From Lasiosphaeria ovina (Eukaryota; Ascomycota; Sordariomycetes; Sordariales; Lasiosphaeriaceae), in NCBI GenBank assembly GCA_033439765.1, contig JAULSN010000003.1, forward strand, positions 3,410,001 to 3,474,000: 64,000 nt of DNA, written 5' to 3'. The first letter of the stretch is position 1. Each line of letters starts with the position of its first letter. The notes beneath the pieces were generated by a model, which saw nothing but the letters and a program-made list of their open reading frames with translations, had not been told where the DNA came from and did not search any database. Shown here piece by piece: positions 44,190-56,480 of this stretch. A program made the translations under genes and the position numbers.

Positions 44190-45299
44190 GACTCGTGAAA
44201 TCTCTGGTTCTGTATATTTGTCCTCTTGCTTGCTTTGCTGTTTACCAATAATCTCTTCAATCCATTTTAGACAGGTATTGATCGTCTTGTGATACGAACC
44301 AGACTACGGATTCAGGCTCCGCGGGTTCGCAACGTTGTCAGCGCCCACGCCGGGCCAGATTTGTAAACCAGGGTCTTCTAGTTAAAAACTACGACCATCT
44401 CGTGCACTGCAGAGTTACAGAGTAGCTGCTGTGCGGGGTGTCCCACAACACAGAAGACAAGCGAACCAGCTTCCTTCCTGTCTTCAAATCGCTATCTCGC
44501 GGGGCCTAGTGGTCTTCGACATAGACGAAATCGGTATAATATCGAGAGAAATCGCGACGCGCGGGCGAGTTCGTAGAAGGTAGCACCTAACGACCTGGTT
44601 AAGGATTAGGGTTCGACGACAGGAGTTATGGAAGGAACCTGGCAACGCCAGGAGAAATCCGTAATTGACGTTTCCGTGGTAGCGCCATCTTCGCAGCGCC
44701 GTCTTCGCAGCGCCATCCTCTAACAAAGAAGCAGCGGCCAAGGGCTCCGAGGAGATTCGGCAATCAAAATCGCTTCGATACGCTCGGGCACGAGTGCTGT
44801 TGCTAATTGGCCCCCGTCGGGTTGTCGCAAATTCGTGTCTTGGTCGAACTCCGCGATGCGATCGAAAGCTTCGAGCGCAGGGCCAGAATGAGGGGTCCAA
44901 GGCGGCTGTTCTTCGGCTAAAATCGATGCGCCAAGGCCGCTAACACTTGCCAATGTCAGGATTTCGAGTCCATTATCGCCAGCATTCGGCTCCGATGCCA
45001 GCTGCGGCTTAAGAATCGAGGCCATAACTAACCTGGATCTTGATATAAGCCAGTGGTATAACGAGGATGATCTCAATTACCGGACCCCTGGTCGCCAGGC
45101 GTCTGACAGTCGCAGCACAAGTCCGGCCTAGCAGAACCAGCACTGAAGAGGCGGGCCGGGGCTGCCACCACTCCAGCTAGCCGACTAGAACCCTAGCCTG
45201 CCATATGACGAGTCCCCGCCCACATGTATCTATTACTCCATTGAATGGAAACTGCTATTGAAGAAAGGAAGACTGTCAAAGCTTACGAACGATGCAGAA
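44190..45299. other. Intergenic with one unsupported frame
   Basis: A minus-strand frame at 44720-45076 contains a Met-started segment (MASILKPQLASEPNAG) of ~100 residues that ends without any recognised domain. A 15-bp unit (ggcgctgcgaagac) is repeated about three times near 44690-44720 in reverse. No sesB-like hydrolase was found. Confidence 0.4.
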
Positions 45300-46320
45300 C
45301 AAAACCTCGTACTAGCACCTGGCGCTTTTTAGGACCAGGCCTTGAAGCCGAAGCTACAGCAGCTTTCAGCGAAGATTCCACGAAATAAGTGCTACGAACC
45401 AGACGAGACGAACACCGACCGCTCCCAGCGAGATCTGACCAAACGCTTCGACGAGCTAGACATCGATTGGATGGTGGTGGAGGACCAGATGATGGCCTTG
45501 AGCTATCTTCTCCGTGAGGGGAAGCGGCTGAGGATGACATCTCTTCATTTACAAAGAGACTACACAACAGGTTGCTATAAGGACTCACTCAGCAGACTAC
45601 AAGGCGATGAGGGGTTACGGCTACACAGCTTACGGAAAGGGGGGAGCTCCTTGAAGAACAAGAGGCCGCAGGCCTGACCACTGTCTAGAAAGAAGTTTAC
45701 AGTCTCATACGGTGCACCGGTTCTCTATGCCAAGGCACTTATTACTAGCGGGATCCAGACAGTAGGAAGCACTTCAAACTTGGCACCAGCGTCTTGACAA
45801 GGCTTATCGGCTACGCTGAGGAGGGTAACACGCTAAGGACTCATGGGGGCGTACCGCCGTAGATCCGCGAGCTGATCTATACTAAGAAGGAGCAACAAGA
45901 CTCGAGCGTAGGAAGAGGAAGCGGCAAGCGTCCTTTCCGGCAGCTTACCCATTATCACGGATATCATGCCTGCACGTTGCAACCAAGACCCGGGTGGCTG
46001 GTCCACCGGGTCAACTCCAGAAACTCGAGAAGAGGTGGGCATTTGGCATCCCGACTAACCTTGAGATCCCGCGGCCGATTGATAAATCTCTGTACCGTTA
46101 TTGTGAGTGGCTCTGCGCAGGAGTGACTGATCCAGTGTGAAAGGACGGCTACCGGGACGCCTGTAAGATTGCATTAGAAGAGTGTCTCGATCTTGAGCGG
46201 CTCTACTCTACTCAGGATGTGGAAGCCAAGTCCCTCGTTGAGAAGGGCATTAAGCGCGGACTTCCATCCAGTTTATCAGCAAGGCGAAGGCTTGGTTAGA
46301 AGAAATGTAAACGCACTAGA
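45300..46320 (+). pseudogene. Degenerate copy of a repetitive fungal hypothetical gene
   Basis: Plus-strand fragments in shifting frames show protein-like sequence. At 45342-45677 there is a charged helical segment. At ~46030-46310 there is a C-terminal block with IDKSLYRYCEWL, ACKIALEECLDLERLY and VEKGIKRGLP. This block is interrupted by a TGA where Trp is expected. It resembles a family of fungal multi-copy proteins of unknown function whose C-terminus reads Y.EW...V......F..AC......DLEQ......F...GVK.G.A. The name of that family is not known to me. Confidence 0.4.
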
Positions 46321-48308
46321 ACTAGTCTCTGTTACAGATTATGGTTTGGTGGGAAAATGCCCGCCTGGGTAGGGGGCCCTGCCGGGCCCGGCTGCAAATG
46401 TGGCCTCTAGCCGTGCATCGTAGCCAATCTATGTCCAACAGAGCCAAGAGTAGTACCGTTGGAAAGCCCTTAAGAAGGCCGCCATTTTGGTATTTTGCTC
46501 ATTTTCTACGGCCTAGTAGTTAAGGCTATGTTGTGGAAAAAAGGTAAATTAAAAATAAGCTACCTGGCAAGTCAGGAAGGGGTCGCTGAACGGTGCCTCC
46601 GGCAGCCCTCCGGGGGCGCCTGCGGCGGGCAGCTCGCTGCGCTCGGTATTCCGCGGCTTAAGGAATCCGAGGATTATCCGATCGACCAGTCCCTGTCCTG
46701 TATTTTGACACGGACGTAAACTGGCCAATCAGCGTTCGAAAAACATTCGGCACCCTCACGGTAAAAGAGAAGAGACAGCCTCTCTATCGCAAGCTCGCCT
46801 ACGGTGGCTCCGTTCAGCTGAAAAAACGGGCTAACGTTAAATCTTCAAAAGGTACTCAGGATCAGTGTTTGGCGTTATGTTTCTGGTGTTGTGATTGGCT
46901 GCAGCCCCCCTTGTAAACCTCTGAGACTACAATTTCCCAACTATCTCTTGGTGTGTGCCGCGCCAGAGACGCGGGGCACGCATCGACTCATCCTGGGCCC
47001 TGGCGCACACGGAATTTGAAGCAAATCAGCACGCGACTAATTACCTTCATACCTAAGGCTACGTGGGACATGAGTCGTCTCAAGATTCTGGGCGCATCCA
47101 CTTTTAGGCTCACTCCGCCGCCAGACTGCGTTTGTGGGCCATCATGGCTCAGGGACAAGAGGTCCGAAAGGAGAGGGCATGGTTCATTGCACTTTGTCGG
47201 ATGAAACCTGCTTGAGCTTGACTTCGGGTTCAGTGTGGGTGGTCATTAATCTCGCATGTTTCCAATATTATGGCGGGAATTCGTTCCGCGGAACCTCGAC
47301 CATTCTGATTAATCACTCTGGACTGATCAGGAACAACCATCTTCTTGACCGCAAGCTAGGCTAGGCCGAGTACCTTGAAGCTGTGCCCCTTGAGCTCCCT
47401 CCTATTTTGCTCGAATGATATCCTAATTAGTCCCGTGTCACCCGTATGTCATTTGGGCCCTGCCAAAAGCTTCCCACCCATCAACAGACACATATTTGGC
47501 ATCTCAGTCTAAATTCTGATCCTAAAACAGGGGAGAAATTTTAGCAAATGCATCCAAAGCTCTGTCCAGGGCATTCGTATGGGTAAATCACGGCTGTGGA
47601 GTTCCAATTAATCATATCGGGGATTCAAATACTAGTTAACCCCATCCACTGTCCGAGGAAGACATTACCTTGAGCACGAGCCGCAAAGATGCCAGGCCCC
47701 CACGGCTTGGACATCCACACGGCAACAGTCCTTCAGGCATTAGAGGATGATGAAAAGTCCAGATTCTCCGCAATTCTGCTTCTCACGGAGTTACTACCCA
47801 CCTAGTGAACGAACCCAACAGCACGCCTTCCACATACACTCCCTCCCATCCTGGATCTGCACCCCCCACTGTTCCAGCGTGGCGTTGACTACGGCACCCT
47901 CAACTTAGCTACACGTAACTTAGTCGCACAATGTGCCTCAAAAATCAGGTCGAATCTCGACAACGACCCCGTATGTGCGGATAGGAAGAGGCTGTGGTTT
48001 CAAACTAGAACAGCTCACCGCGGCCAGCCACGGACCAAAATAGAAACGAACCTGACTTCGCCGATTCCACCTACCACGCCGCCGCCTCTGGCCAACAACG
48101 ACTCCCAGTTGGCCTCGAACCTCGGTCGAAACAGTTTGCGCCTTCGAGTGACTGCAGTTGGCGATTGGCGCGATCGAACTGGCTGTAGCTAATTATGGCA
48201 GTAGATTGTGCCTCCGGGTTGCACTTGAAGGTCTGAGACGGGCGTCTGGGCGAGAGCAAAAGCCACGCCAACATGACCACCGCCGAGGGTTCTGGCGTGG
48301 GAGATTCG

Positions 48309-48316
48309 TATATAAG
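48309..48316 (+). promoter_or_regulatory. TATA box upstream of small gene copy B
   Basis: TATATAAG is followed by agagatgggttcatc.ccgaata, conserved with copy A, 126 bp before the start codon. The matching site in copy A reads tgcataag, so the TATA is lost there. Confidence 0.6.
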
Positions 48317-48441
48317 AGAGATGGGTTCATCGCCGAATAGCCACATAATCTTTCTTCCACAGACTCACAAACTCACCAGCTCTCAACAACAGCCTATTCA
48401 CTCTTCTTCTCTCACATAAACCCTCACTACACTTTCTCAAA

Positions 48442-48929
48442 ATGACCAAAGTCACCGAGTACGGAAGCCTTATCGACCGCATCGAAAGCGAGTTTTTCGA
48501 CCACTCACATGTCAACGTCGAGTCCTCCAAGGCCGGCAAGATCATTCAGAGCGCCACGATTGGGGTTGCTCTGTGGGCACAACATACTGGCGGTTCCGGC
48601 GACATTTTGACCCTGATGCGCTCGCCCGCCTTGAAGGCATTCCTCTAGAATCTCGCCACCAATGGTTTCGGGTATCCCGGGGTACACAACGGCGTCATGT
48701 ACAAGTTTATATCACGTAAGTGTGGCCAGACCCCCCACCCCGTTCTAGGGCGCTCATGGAATCGGACTTGGCTCACCACCCCGCGCCGGGAACAGAGAAA
48801 ACTACTGGCAGCACCACCACAACCATCCCCAGCTTGTCAGAGGTTGGACGCTCCCTCTCATGGCACATGAGGTGTTGGGTGGGTATTCTGGATGGACGAA
48901 TGGCTTGTCCCTGGCGGATAATGACGTGA
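48442..48929 (+). pseudogene. Paralogue of the 38652 small gene, with in-frame TAG
   Basis: Exon 1 is 48442-48715 and exon 2 48796-48929, with the same GT-AG intron position as copy A. The core GVALWAQHTGGSG and the MYKFIS end of exon 1 are conserved. A TAG at 48646-48648 interrupts exon 1. In exon 2 the stop codon used by copy A is absent, so the frame runs 40 residues longer. The intact TATA with a broken coding sequence is the reverse of copy A. Confidence 0.7.
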
Positions 48930-49627
48930 GAGATGGAGTGCGTTTTTTCTTATCAGGCTGGCCTTGGCCATTAGAGATGTGGTGCAATGTTTGTATCAGG
49001 CTGGTCCTAAACCGGAGTTGTGAATAATTACAAAATAGTCTGAGAATCAAACAGTTACCATGGACTCGTTGCTCTGTCTGACTTGTGACTGCTCCAAGAC
49101 TTCCACTTCAACAACTGGCCCTCAAGTCCAAAACTAGTTCCAATATGTGATGGTTTAATAAAGAGAGAGAAACGGAATCTCAACCCCCTAAAAAAGTAAC
49201 TATTTAGGTGAGATTGAAAATAGTAGAACCTAGCTTCGAAATTCTTAGCAAGCTGCAAACAATGCCTAGTACGCAATTTTAAAGTAAATATAAAGTCGCG
49301 CTATTTTTGACAGCGTATTTCCGCGAAAACTGAAACCACGGCACTGCTGCTAGTTTACCCCTTTTTGGGCACGCCGCCCCCTTTTCGCCCCTATCCCACG
49401 AGCACGCCGGGCAATCGGCTCGTACAGTTCTGGTTTACGGACAAAAAACCCAAGCTCCACCTATTTTAATTTTCTTTGGTCCCTATCGTTGGCGACCAGC
49501 TCAGGGTTAAAGAACTGCACCAAATTGTCAACTACCTTGGAACATTCATGGCTCCTGAGAAAAGCAGCCACATGCATGTTTGTCCCAGCAAAAATGCTAC
49601 GTAAACCCCAAACAATTCCCAAGCCAT

Positions 49628-51325
49628 TTACTTCAAGCCCAACGACTCCTCCATGACGTGGAGCGCGCCAAACAGCTCATTGTCATGGTGCCTCCTAGCC
49701 ACAATCTGCAGCCCCACAGGCGCGCCCTCGAAGTCGCCCTCATCCCACAGCTGCCTGACATGTCTGCACTCGTCGCTCAGCGGGACCGCACATTCCTCCG
49801 TGTACCCCTCCTTACCCTTCGCCAGCGCCACTACAGGCGTCGGCACAGCCACACCAGGATAATCAACATAGTTCCAAAACGCACCGTAATTCCAGTACAG
49901 CCCCGTCTCATGCACGGGCGCGGGCCCGACAAAGGCCGGACACACGACCACGTCGACATCCTGCGCAGTCCAGTGCGCCGCAAACGCGACCCTGAACGTG
50001 TCGCGCGCCACACGCAGCGCCAGCACGCCCGTCGCGCTCAGCTCACCACCCGCCGCCGCCGCCGCGCCATCCCGGATGATCCACTCCGTCAGCGGGAACA
50101 TGGGCTCGCCGGCGGCCGTCAGCGCCGCCTTGAGCCCGCGCCCGCCGTCGGGCCAGTACGCCGCGCGCTGGCTGGCCATCACATGCGCGCTGCCGTACGG
50201 CGCGAAATCCTTTGTCTCGAACAGTCCCGGCGCTGCCGCGTCGAGCTGCGCGCGCGCCCAGGCCAGCGCGCGCAGCACGGGTGGCTGCGGCACGATGGCG
50301 CCGTCGTGCGTCATGAAGCCGACCTTGAGCTGTTTTTGGTAAGGGACACCGGCCAGGCCAGTCCACGGCAGCGGCGCGAGGCTGGGATCCTGGAGGTACG
50401 GGCGGGCAGCATGCACGACAGAAACGAACAAGTCCATGTCGCGCAGCGACGAGGCGATTGGGCCGGCGGCCGCGGGCACCGTCATCGTGGCCGCGAGGCC
50501 GCCCTTGACAAAGTCGTGGATGGGGAACAGGGCGGCCGACGTCGACTTGAAGCCGTAGACGCCGGACAGGGCGGCGGGCCCGCGCACGCTGCCGCCAACG
50601 TCGGAGCCGACGCCTAGGACCGACCCGCGCAGCGCCACCAGCGCCGCCTCGCCGCCCGACGACCCGCCCGCCGATAGCCCCGTGTGGTGCGGGTTCAGCA
50701 CGCGGCCCGCCGGCGACGCGCTCTCGTACGACATCACCGCCTGCGGCTGCGCCGTCTTGCAGTAGAAGACGGCTCCCGCGGCGCGCAGGATCGCTACCAG
50801 CTGGCTGTCGGCGTTGTCGACGTGCCGCGTCACTAGGAGTCCGGCCGAGCTGGTGTGGCCGGCGAGCGGGATCATCTCTTTGAGGCTGACGGGCACGCCG
50901 TGCAGCGGGCCGACAGTGGTGCCGGTGCGCGCGAGGTGCGCGTCGAGCTCTTGCGCGCGCGCGACGGCCTCGTCCATGAACCACTCGCTCAGGCAGCTGG
51001 TCAGCTGGTGGGCGATGATGGCGCGCTTGGCGAAGGCCGTGGCGACGGCGACGGCGGTGAGTTTGCGGGTCCGCATGGCCTCGGCGAGCGCAACGGCGTC
51101 GTAGTTCTCTGTGATGGCGAGCTCCTCGGCCGTCAGCAACCCGCACTCGCGCGGGATGGCCGTGACGTCCTTGGGCGCGCTGTCGAAGACGGCCTGCGCG
51201 AGGAAGAGTTCCCGCGGCACCTTGGCGGCGAACTCGGCCAGGATGGACGCGCGCTGCGCTTCGTACTCGGGCGGCCCCGACGGGACGGGGACCGGCTGGA
51301 AGACGGTGAATTTGGCGGAGGCCAT
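49628..51325 (-). CDS. Amidase (amidase-signature family)
   Basis: The protein is 565 aa, single exon, starting [15 protein letters not shown]. The Ser-cisSer-Lys triad is visible: Lys in [14 protein letters not shown], the first Ser in the Gly-rich [18 protein letters not shown], and the nucleophile Ser in [20 protein letters not shown]-terminal blocks include [10 protein letters not shown] and [19 protein letters not shown], typical of fungal acetamidase/fatty-acid-amide-hydrolase-like enzymes. It hydrolyses amides to acid and ammonia, probably in the cytosol; the substrate is not predictable. There is no signal peptide. It starts 150 bp past the end of duplication copy B, on the opposite strand, and is unrelated to the immunity-type genes. 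Confidence 0.95.
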   Translation of the reverse strand: MASAKFTVFQPVPVPSGPPEYEAQRASILAEFAAKVPRELFLAQAVFDSAPKDVTAIPRECGLLTAEELAITENYDAVALAEAMRTRKLTAVAVATAFAKRAIIAHQLTSCLSEWFMDEAVARAQELDAHLARTGTTVGPLHGVPVSLKEMIPLAGHTSSAGLLVTRHVDNADSQLVAILRAAGAVFYCKTAQPQAVMSYESASPAGRVLNPHHTGLSAGGSSGGEAALVALRGSVLGVGSDVGGSVRGPAALSGVYGFKSTSAALFPIHDFVKGGLAATMTVPAAAGPIASSLRDMDLFVSVVHAARPYLQDPSLAPLPWTGLAGVPYQKQLKVGFMTHDGAIVPQPPVLRALAWARAQLDAAAPGLFETKDFAPYGSAHVMASQRAAYWPDGGRGLKAALTAAGEPMFPLTEWIIRDGAAAAAGGELSATGVLALRVARDTFRVAFAAHWTAQDVDVVVCPAFVGPAPVHETGLYWNYGAFWNYVDYPGVAVPTPVVALAKGKEGYTEECAVPLSDECRHVRQLWDEGDFEGAPVGLQIVARRHHDNELFGALHVMEESLGLK

Positions 51326-53086
51326 GGCGGGCGAGCGGCTGACGCGGTGGGGCTATGTGATGTGGGAGGAAAACTGTGGCGATTTGTCTTGTTTATCGAC
51401 CTGTCTTCGTCCTGTCTGCTGTCTTCATCTTTCACCTCCCGAGTCCCAACTACCCCTCTTTATCGTCTCAACGCCGAAAAGGGGCCGGCTCAGCCGGTTC
51501 TAAACTATCTTCCGCGGGCTACTGATCAGCTTTAATTAGTAAGGGCTCTGTACGCGCGAATACGAAGACGGATGACAAATGCGTATACAGAGATATTCCC
51601 ACAACCAACAAGCCAATGACGACATGGTTCCCAAAGGATCAAGCTCTTATGTTACGTCAGAGATAAGCAGTCGAATCCAACATGGTTGCAACAAATCCGC
51701 CATTTGGCTTCCCTAATTCTGATTAATTATGAATCATGCCGATTGGTATGGTGTGTTACGAGCAGGCCCACATATGGGGCCGTGTTCTTGGCATTCGGCC
51801 TTCCGTCCGAGAGATGCCCTATCCAGCCCGCCCTTTCACAGGAAAGGGGAAAAGGGGGTTATTTACACCCCTGCCTTAGTTATGTAATCTAATTAGTACG
51901 TTTCTTTCATTTTTTCCATTCTAGGCCAACCCACTTCGTATAAGATGGCCCCTCTTTATAAATCACGTTCTTCCACCACTAATTAAGGGATGGCAGAATA
52001 TGAGTTTATTCTAAAAACAAAGGATATATCTCCCGGCGTGAATATGGGGCAAGCGCTATGGCGTACAACTATTGGTGACCTTAGAATTTGATATCCCATA
52101 GAAATCCTATACACGGCTGAATTAAGCGAACTATTGGCCACAATGACTCTCCCAGGCTCCATTTACAAGACAGATTCTTCAAACAGCAATTGGGAAAATA
52201 ATATACTGTCTGGCAAGGGCCCAACGAATAACGCATGCTCCCTACTTGCACCCCCTGTCTCTGCCGCTTATTAAAGAGGCAGGGAGCCGCCTGTCAACCG
52301 CTAAAATACGATAAAAGTCCAGCAATGATCTTATAAATGTTACCCCCCAACATTTGCATTCGGCCTATCGCCTATCAGCCTCGTAATCACTCCCCTTCTC
52401 CGGGCCGGTCCCCTTCTCGTCGAAGCCAGTCCTCACACCGACCATCGCCTTCGCGTCGCTGAAACCCCAGCCGACGCTACTGTGTGTCTTCTCTCATATC
52501 TTCCCCCCTTCCTGCATAGCGGTGGTGCGCAATCCCTTGCTGCTTCTAGTTCTACAACGCTACTAATATCTCAGGCATGCTAGGGTTCGGAGGCGTAGCC
52601 GATCGCGCGAAGACATGGAGTTTCAGGAGTGTCCTCGACAATGAGCTTTGTGTGGTTGCCGATGTAGTAGATGACCTAGCTTGAAGGGGGAGGGGAAGCA
52701 GGTGGCATGTGGACGAGGGCGGGGAAGGTCAGCGGGCAGCGCGAGCCAAAGCGGTTATCGAGACTGTTGGTTGGGTCAGCAAGGGGATTGTAGAGCAGGG
52801 GTGAAGCGTACTCGTAGGATCCAATAGAGTATCCTTGACGGCGCGATGCTAGATATGTGTCACATTCGAGATGTCTGGCGTCCTTTTTTCGCACATTGAG
52901 CCAATGTCAAACCACCGATGCCCGTGCTAACGAAGATAATATGGGGTTGCTTCGACACTATTCTTGGACAAGTCCAATATTCGGTGACTGCTAGTTACGA
53001 GCGCGATCGCCGCCCACCGTTCTCTGTACCATTATTGTAGCCTGATTGAGGCTTCTGATACTGGTAGAGAATCCTGTAGGGGTCTC
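51326..53086. other. Intergenic, no supported gene
   Basis: This stretch is the amidase upstream region, then about 1.5 kb of moderately AT-rich DNA with only short frames. No repeat or RNA gene was recognised. Confidence 0.45.
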
Positions 53087-55389
53087 CTACCTGAAAAGGC
53101 CTTGGAGCGTGCTCCGCCGAAGATCATCAGCATTACTGGTGGGGATTTCCACAACCGTAGTATCAATCGCCCTGCTTGCAACAACAAGTCCAGGATCCAG
53201 ATCCCGCGGTGCCCTGGGACCCCCGCACTTAATCGGCATCCGCCAGACGTCCTGCTGTCTGCTGTTCAACCGCGAGCGATAGAGCTGTTTGACGTGGTCT
53301 TCATCCAGAATATGGTTGAAGGGCGTAGAGATGGGCCTGGCGTGTGGTCTGAGCCATTCGATGATGGCCTTGATCTGTGTCTCTGGCACTCTCGGGCGCA
53401 ACAATGGGTCGTTGAGAGGGTGCATCAGGAGATCGGTTGTTCGGCTTATCCACTGTAATAGGGCGGCCTTTTCATCCTGGGATCCCTGCCGTGCCTCCAC
53501 CTCAGCAGTTGGGGTAATGTCGGTCTTGCGGAGCGTGTCGAATTCGTCCAGAATGCCCTTCAGCGCCTCCAAAACGGCTCGTGGCAACTGGGGACTGTCA
53601 GGGTTGAAGTTTGCCGCATAGTTAAGGAGGAAATCCCGGTATTTGTCGCCCACGTCAATCAAAGAGCGAAGAATATTGCCTTGGAAGGGTACGACATGGA
53701 TGCGACGAAAGCATGAAACATCAGCGTCTTCGCCAGTCTCGGCACCGGGACTCCTCTCAAACGGCAGTGCCGCCTTCTGGAGAATGGAGAGCGCCTCTGG
53801 TCGTCTGAATCTCCAATTCCACCCATCCTGCCATGAGTCCCATCGTACCGGCTCTGGTGGGGGGCGCACGACTGACAGGTTTGCGGCGTCTTCTGAGATA
53901 TTGTCGGTTGCGTCGGTCCACCAGAGGAGGCATTGAGGGCTTATCGGTCAGAGAAATAAGACGAAGACGAAGGGCGGAGGTACTCACCAGCTGTATCCTC
54001 TCTGAGCTGCCGGCAAAGTCGAATCGAAGCCATAGTTGCACCTCGGGCAAGTCAGTCTGGAAGCTTCCGCTATTCCCCGTGGTTTAACACGCTCTATCGC
54101 CATCGACATCGCGAGCTTATCTCCCGGCGCCACGGAGGTCGACCATACTTCGGGTTTAATGGCGAAGTTTGTCTGAGCTCGGAGCAGGACAAATCGCTCT
54201 CGCTCCACCAGACGAAGTCCTGGCTTGTTGAAGAACATAACGACCAGCATGCGGCACATCCCCTGACACCTTCTAGTTAGTGATAACAGACTTAGAGACA
54301 CGACTGGACGCGATCTCACATACCTCCCATGTATCACATAACTGATACGGAAGAGCCATCCTGATGCCAAAGGGATTCTCCAGCTCAAGGATTGGAAGGT
54401 TAATCCCCGGCCGCCGGAGAGCCAACTCCAGGTTGGTGACCAAGCCGTGGAGGGAGAGAAGGACGCCTGTGTTCCGCTGTACCTGCGCGATGATATCCTT
54501 GCAGTACTGAAGCATGGCCCGGATCCACTCCTCAAGGTGTTCCGTGAGTGAGAATAATTTAGTGAGCTGAGAAGAGAGGTGCCCGACACCTTGTAACAGG
54601 CCGCTCACCACACTACTGGTCTCGGTGGTTACGGCCTGGACCGTTTCTAGGTTCGACTCTACCGAGCAAGCCGTCGCGACTGCCGCCTCTAGCATTTCAG
54701 CGGTCGCTTTGGAGCTGGCGAGGAAATCGTGGATCTCTCGGGCTGCTGTGTTGGTGGTGTCCATCAGGCAGGTTAATTGATCCGCAAAGACTTGATTTGT
54801 GGCTTTATTAATTCCTAAACCCTGCCTGTCAAAATAGGAGCAACTTTATCAGTGCACGGAGTCTCACTTGCCGGAGTACGAGACAACTCACCACTTCTGC
54901 ATTGTAAGCAACGTGTTGATGGCCAAAATCTCACTCGTGAGAATGGCTCGGAGCCCATCAACTTCATGCCTCGCAATTGCAGACCAATGAAGCCGCTTCT
55001 TCACCTGCGACCATCTCTCCCTTATAGGAGTTTTCTTGCGACTATTCCCGCACGCTTCTAAACCGAGAGTGTTCTCGTATCCTCTCATCTTCTCCTCGAA
55101 TTCTCTCAGCGGCCCGAGACATTGCAGCGCGATGGCCCGAACACGTTCCAATTGAGCCAGGTCCTCGGTAGTACCCGGGCGGAGATCAAAGGTTTGGTAA
55201 CACACTTTCGACAAGAAATCTAGCTCGATCGCGAGCCTCTGGAAATGCAGCGGCGCTTCCTTGTAAGATTTGACCTCTACAACAATGCGCTCAATGACGC
55301 CCGCGATGGCCACGACATCGCCGATGCTGCTTCGCATTAGTTCATTTCAATTCGAGCATCCACGGTACTAACCTGTACCCAAAGGACAT
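53087..55389 (-). CDS. Fungal STAND-type N-terminal domain + ubiquitin-like domain + zinc ribbon protein
   Basis: Predicted exons are 55389-55373 (17 nt), 55329-54892, 54825-54324, 54262-53988 and 53939-53087, giving 694 aa with all junctions in frame. Residues 1-150 (MSFGYSSIGDVVAIAGVIER, then YKEAPLHFQRLAIELDFL) are the helical N-terminal domain common in fungal NLR-related proteins. A helical region follows (150-290). Residues ~295-376 form a ubiquitin-like domain (LELENPFGIRMALPYQLCDTWE, then FVLLRAQTNFAIKPEVW and PGDKLAMSMAIE). A four-Cys zinc ribbon spans residues 391-414 (CPRC and CPQC); its second half is supplied by exon 5, which supports that splice. The C-terminal ~275 residues (NILRSLIDVGDKYRDFLLNY) match nothing I know. 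There is no NTPase domain. A signalling or scaffold role is an inference. Confidence 0.85.
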
Positions 55390-56480
55390 CTTGCGAGAAC
55401 CCTGTCGTTTAAAGGTTTATTGATGTATGGGTGGTCGTTGGAGCGACGCCCGCATAAGGGAGTCTGAAAAAATAGCTGCCACCAGTTGTGCGGGGTGGGG
55501 TGCGGAGGAACCGAGGGGAGAAGCGTCGGGGAAGTCGTATAGCAACTGGGGCTGACGACATTTCGAATGGCATTGGCTGGCGGCTTGCCATCAGGTGATT
55601 CGAGAGCCTTCGTGGCGCACATTGGCTCGTGCGGAGCAGCCACAGCCACTGGAATCGCCTCGACAAACCCCTGTCCAGCAGATACAGTAGGTATTCCCCT
55701 GGTGCTGGTGATGATGTGGCCTAATTTTTTTAGTTAACGTTTTTAAGGATTGCGGGTCAGCGCCTGTGACTCATGTAACTGTGCGCAATACACTCTGTAG
55801 CAAGAAGGTACAAAAGAGGTCCTTTCTAACAACGCACAGCAAGGAAGTACTATGGGAGTCATACCTAACATCCAAAATAGGCGCCTTTCGCGTATCCCGA
55901 AATCCCTGGTAAATTCTTTCGCTTGCAGCATAAATCTGGCACAGAGTATTTGGGAGATGGAGGCGACGCAGTCCCAACCAGATTCTCTGCTTACCACCGT
56001 CAACGGTTGGAACAATGGCTGGCGCCAAATTTTGCGCTTTCGAGCCTCGACTTGATCCAAAGCATAATCAGCATATAAGTTACAAGATGGAAAGGTGGCG
56101 ATCTGAGATCTAGGGGGTGGAATGATTCTGATGTCTCGTCTCGATCATTCTTTTTGTCGGTCCATGAACTTCGAGGAGATTCCATATAATTAATACGTGA
56201 ACGAGCACGTGCCACGGTGCTTGTTTAGGCCCTCTTGCGGGTTTCGGATCACCAGGCATTATCGGACCACCAAAGGTGGAATTTCCTGCATGCGGTCTAG
56301 GTGGCAGAGTCACTAGCCTGCTAGTAGTCTGCTTAGCATTTTCGCATCGCTTCATCCTCCTTTAAGACCAGCACTCTCCTTACACCTCCCTTCCACCGCC
56401 TTATTAGGAGCGTAAGGAAACGCGTATACCCCTCGTCATTATGTGGGTAGCGCTGGGGGCGGGAGATATGTATCGTGGCC
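55390..56480. other. Intergenic, no supported gene
   Basis: This stretch is the upstream region of the STAND-ULD gene. Short frames on both strands overlap and show no conservation. Confidence 0.4.

Larger units (their letters stand above)
46950..49480 (+). repeat. Segmental duplication, copy B
   Basis: Second copy of the segment at 37675-39680, in the same orientation, on the far side of the NLR/effector pair. It contains ~560 bp not present in copy A (about 47170-47800) and carries a broken copy of the small gene. The terminal part ttcgcccctatcccacgagc at 49385 matches copy A closely. Confidence 0.85.

Noticed and set aside
44720..45076. Candidate third member (sesB-like hydrolase) of the amyloid cluster
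   Set aside because: The frame is ~100 residues from its best Met, has no hydrolase motif and no Gly/Asn amyloid motif.
49580..50617. 345-codon plus-strand open frame
   Set aside because: It lies wholly antisense to the amidase gene, has GC-driven Arg/His-rich composition and no family resemblance.
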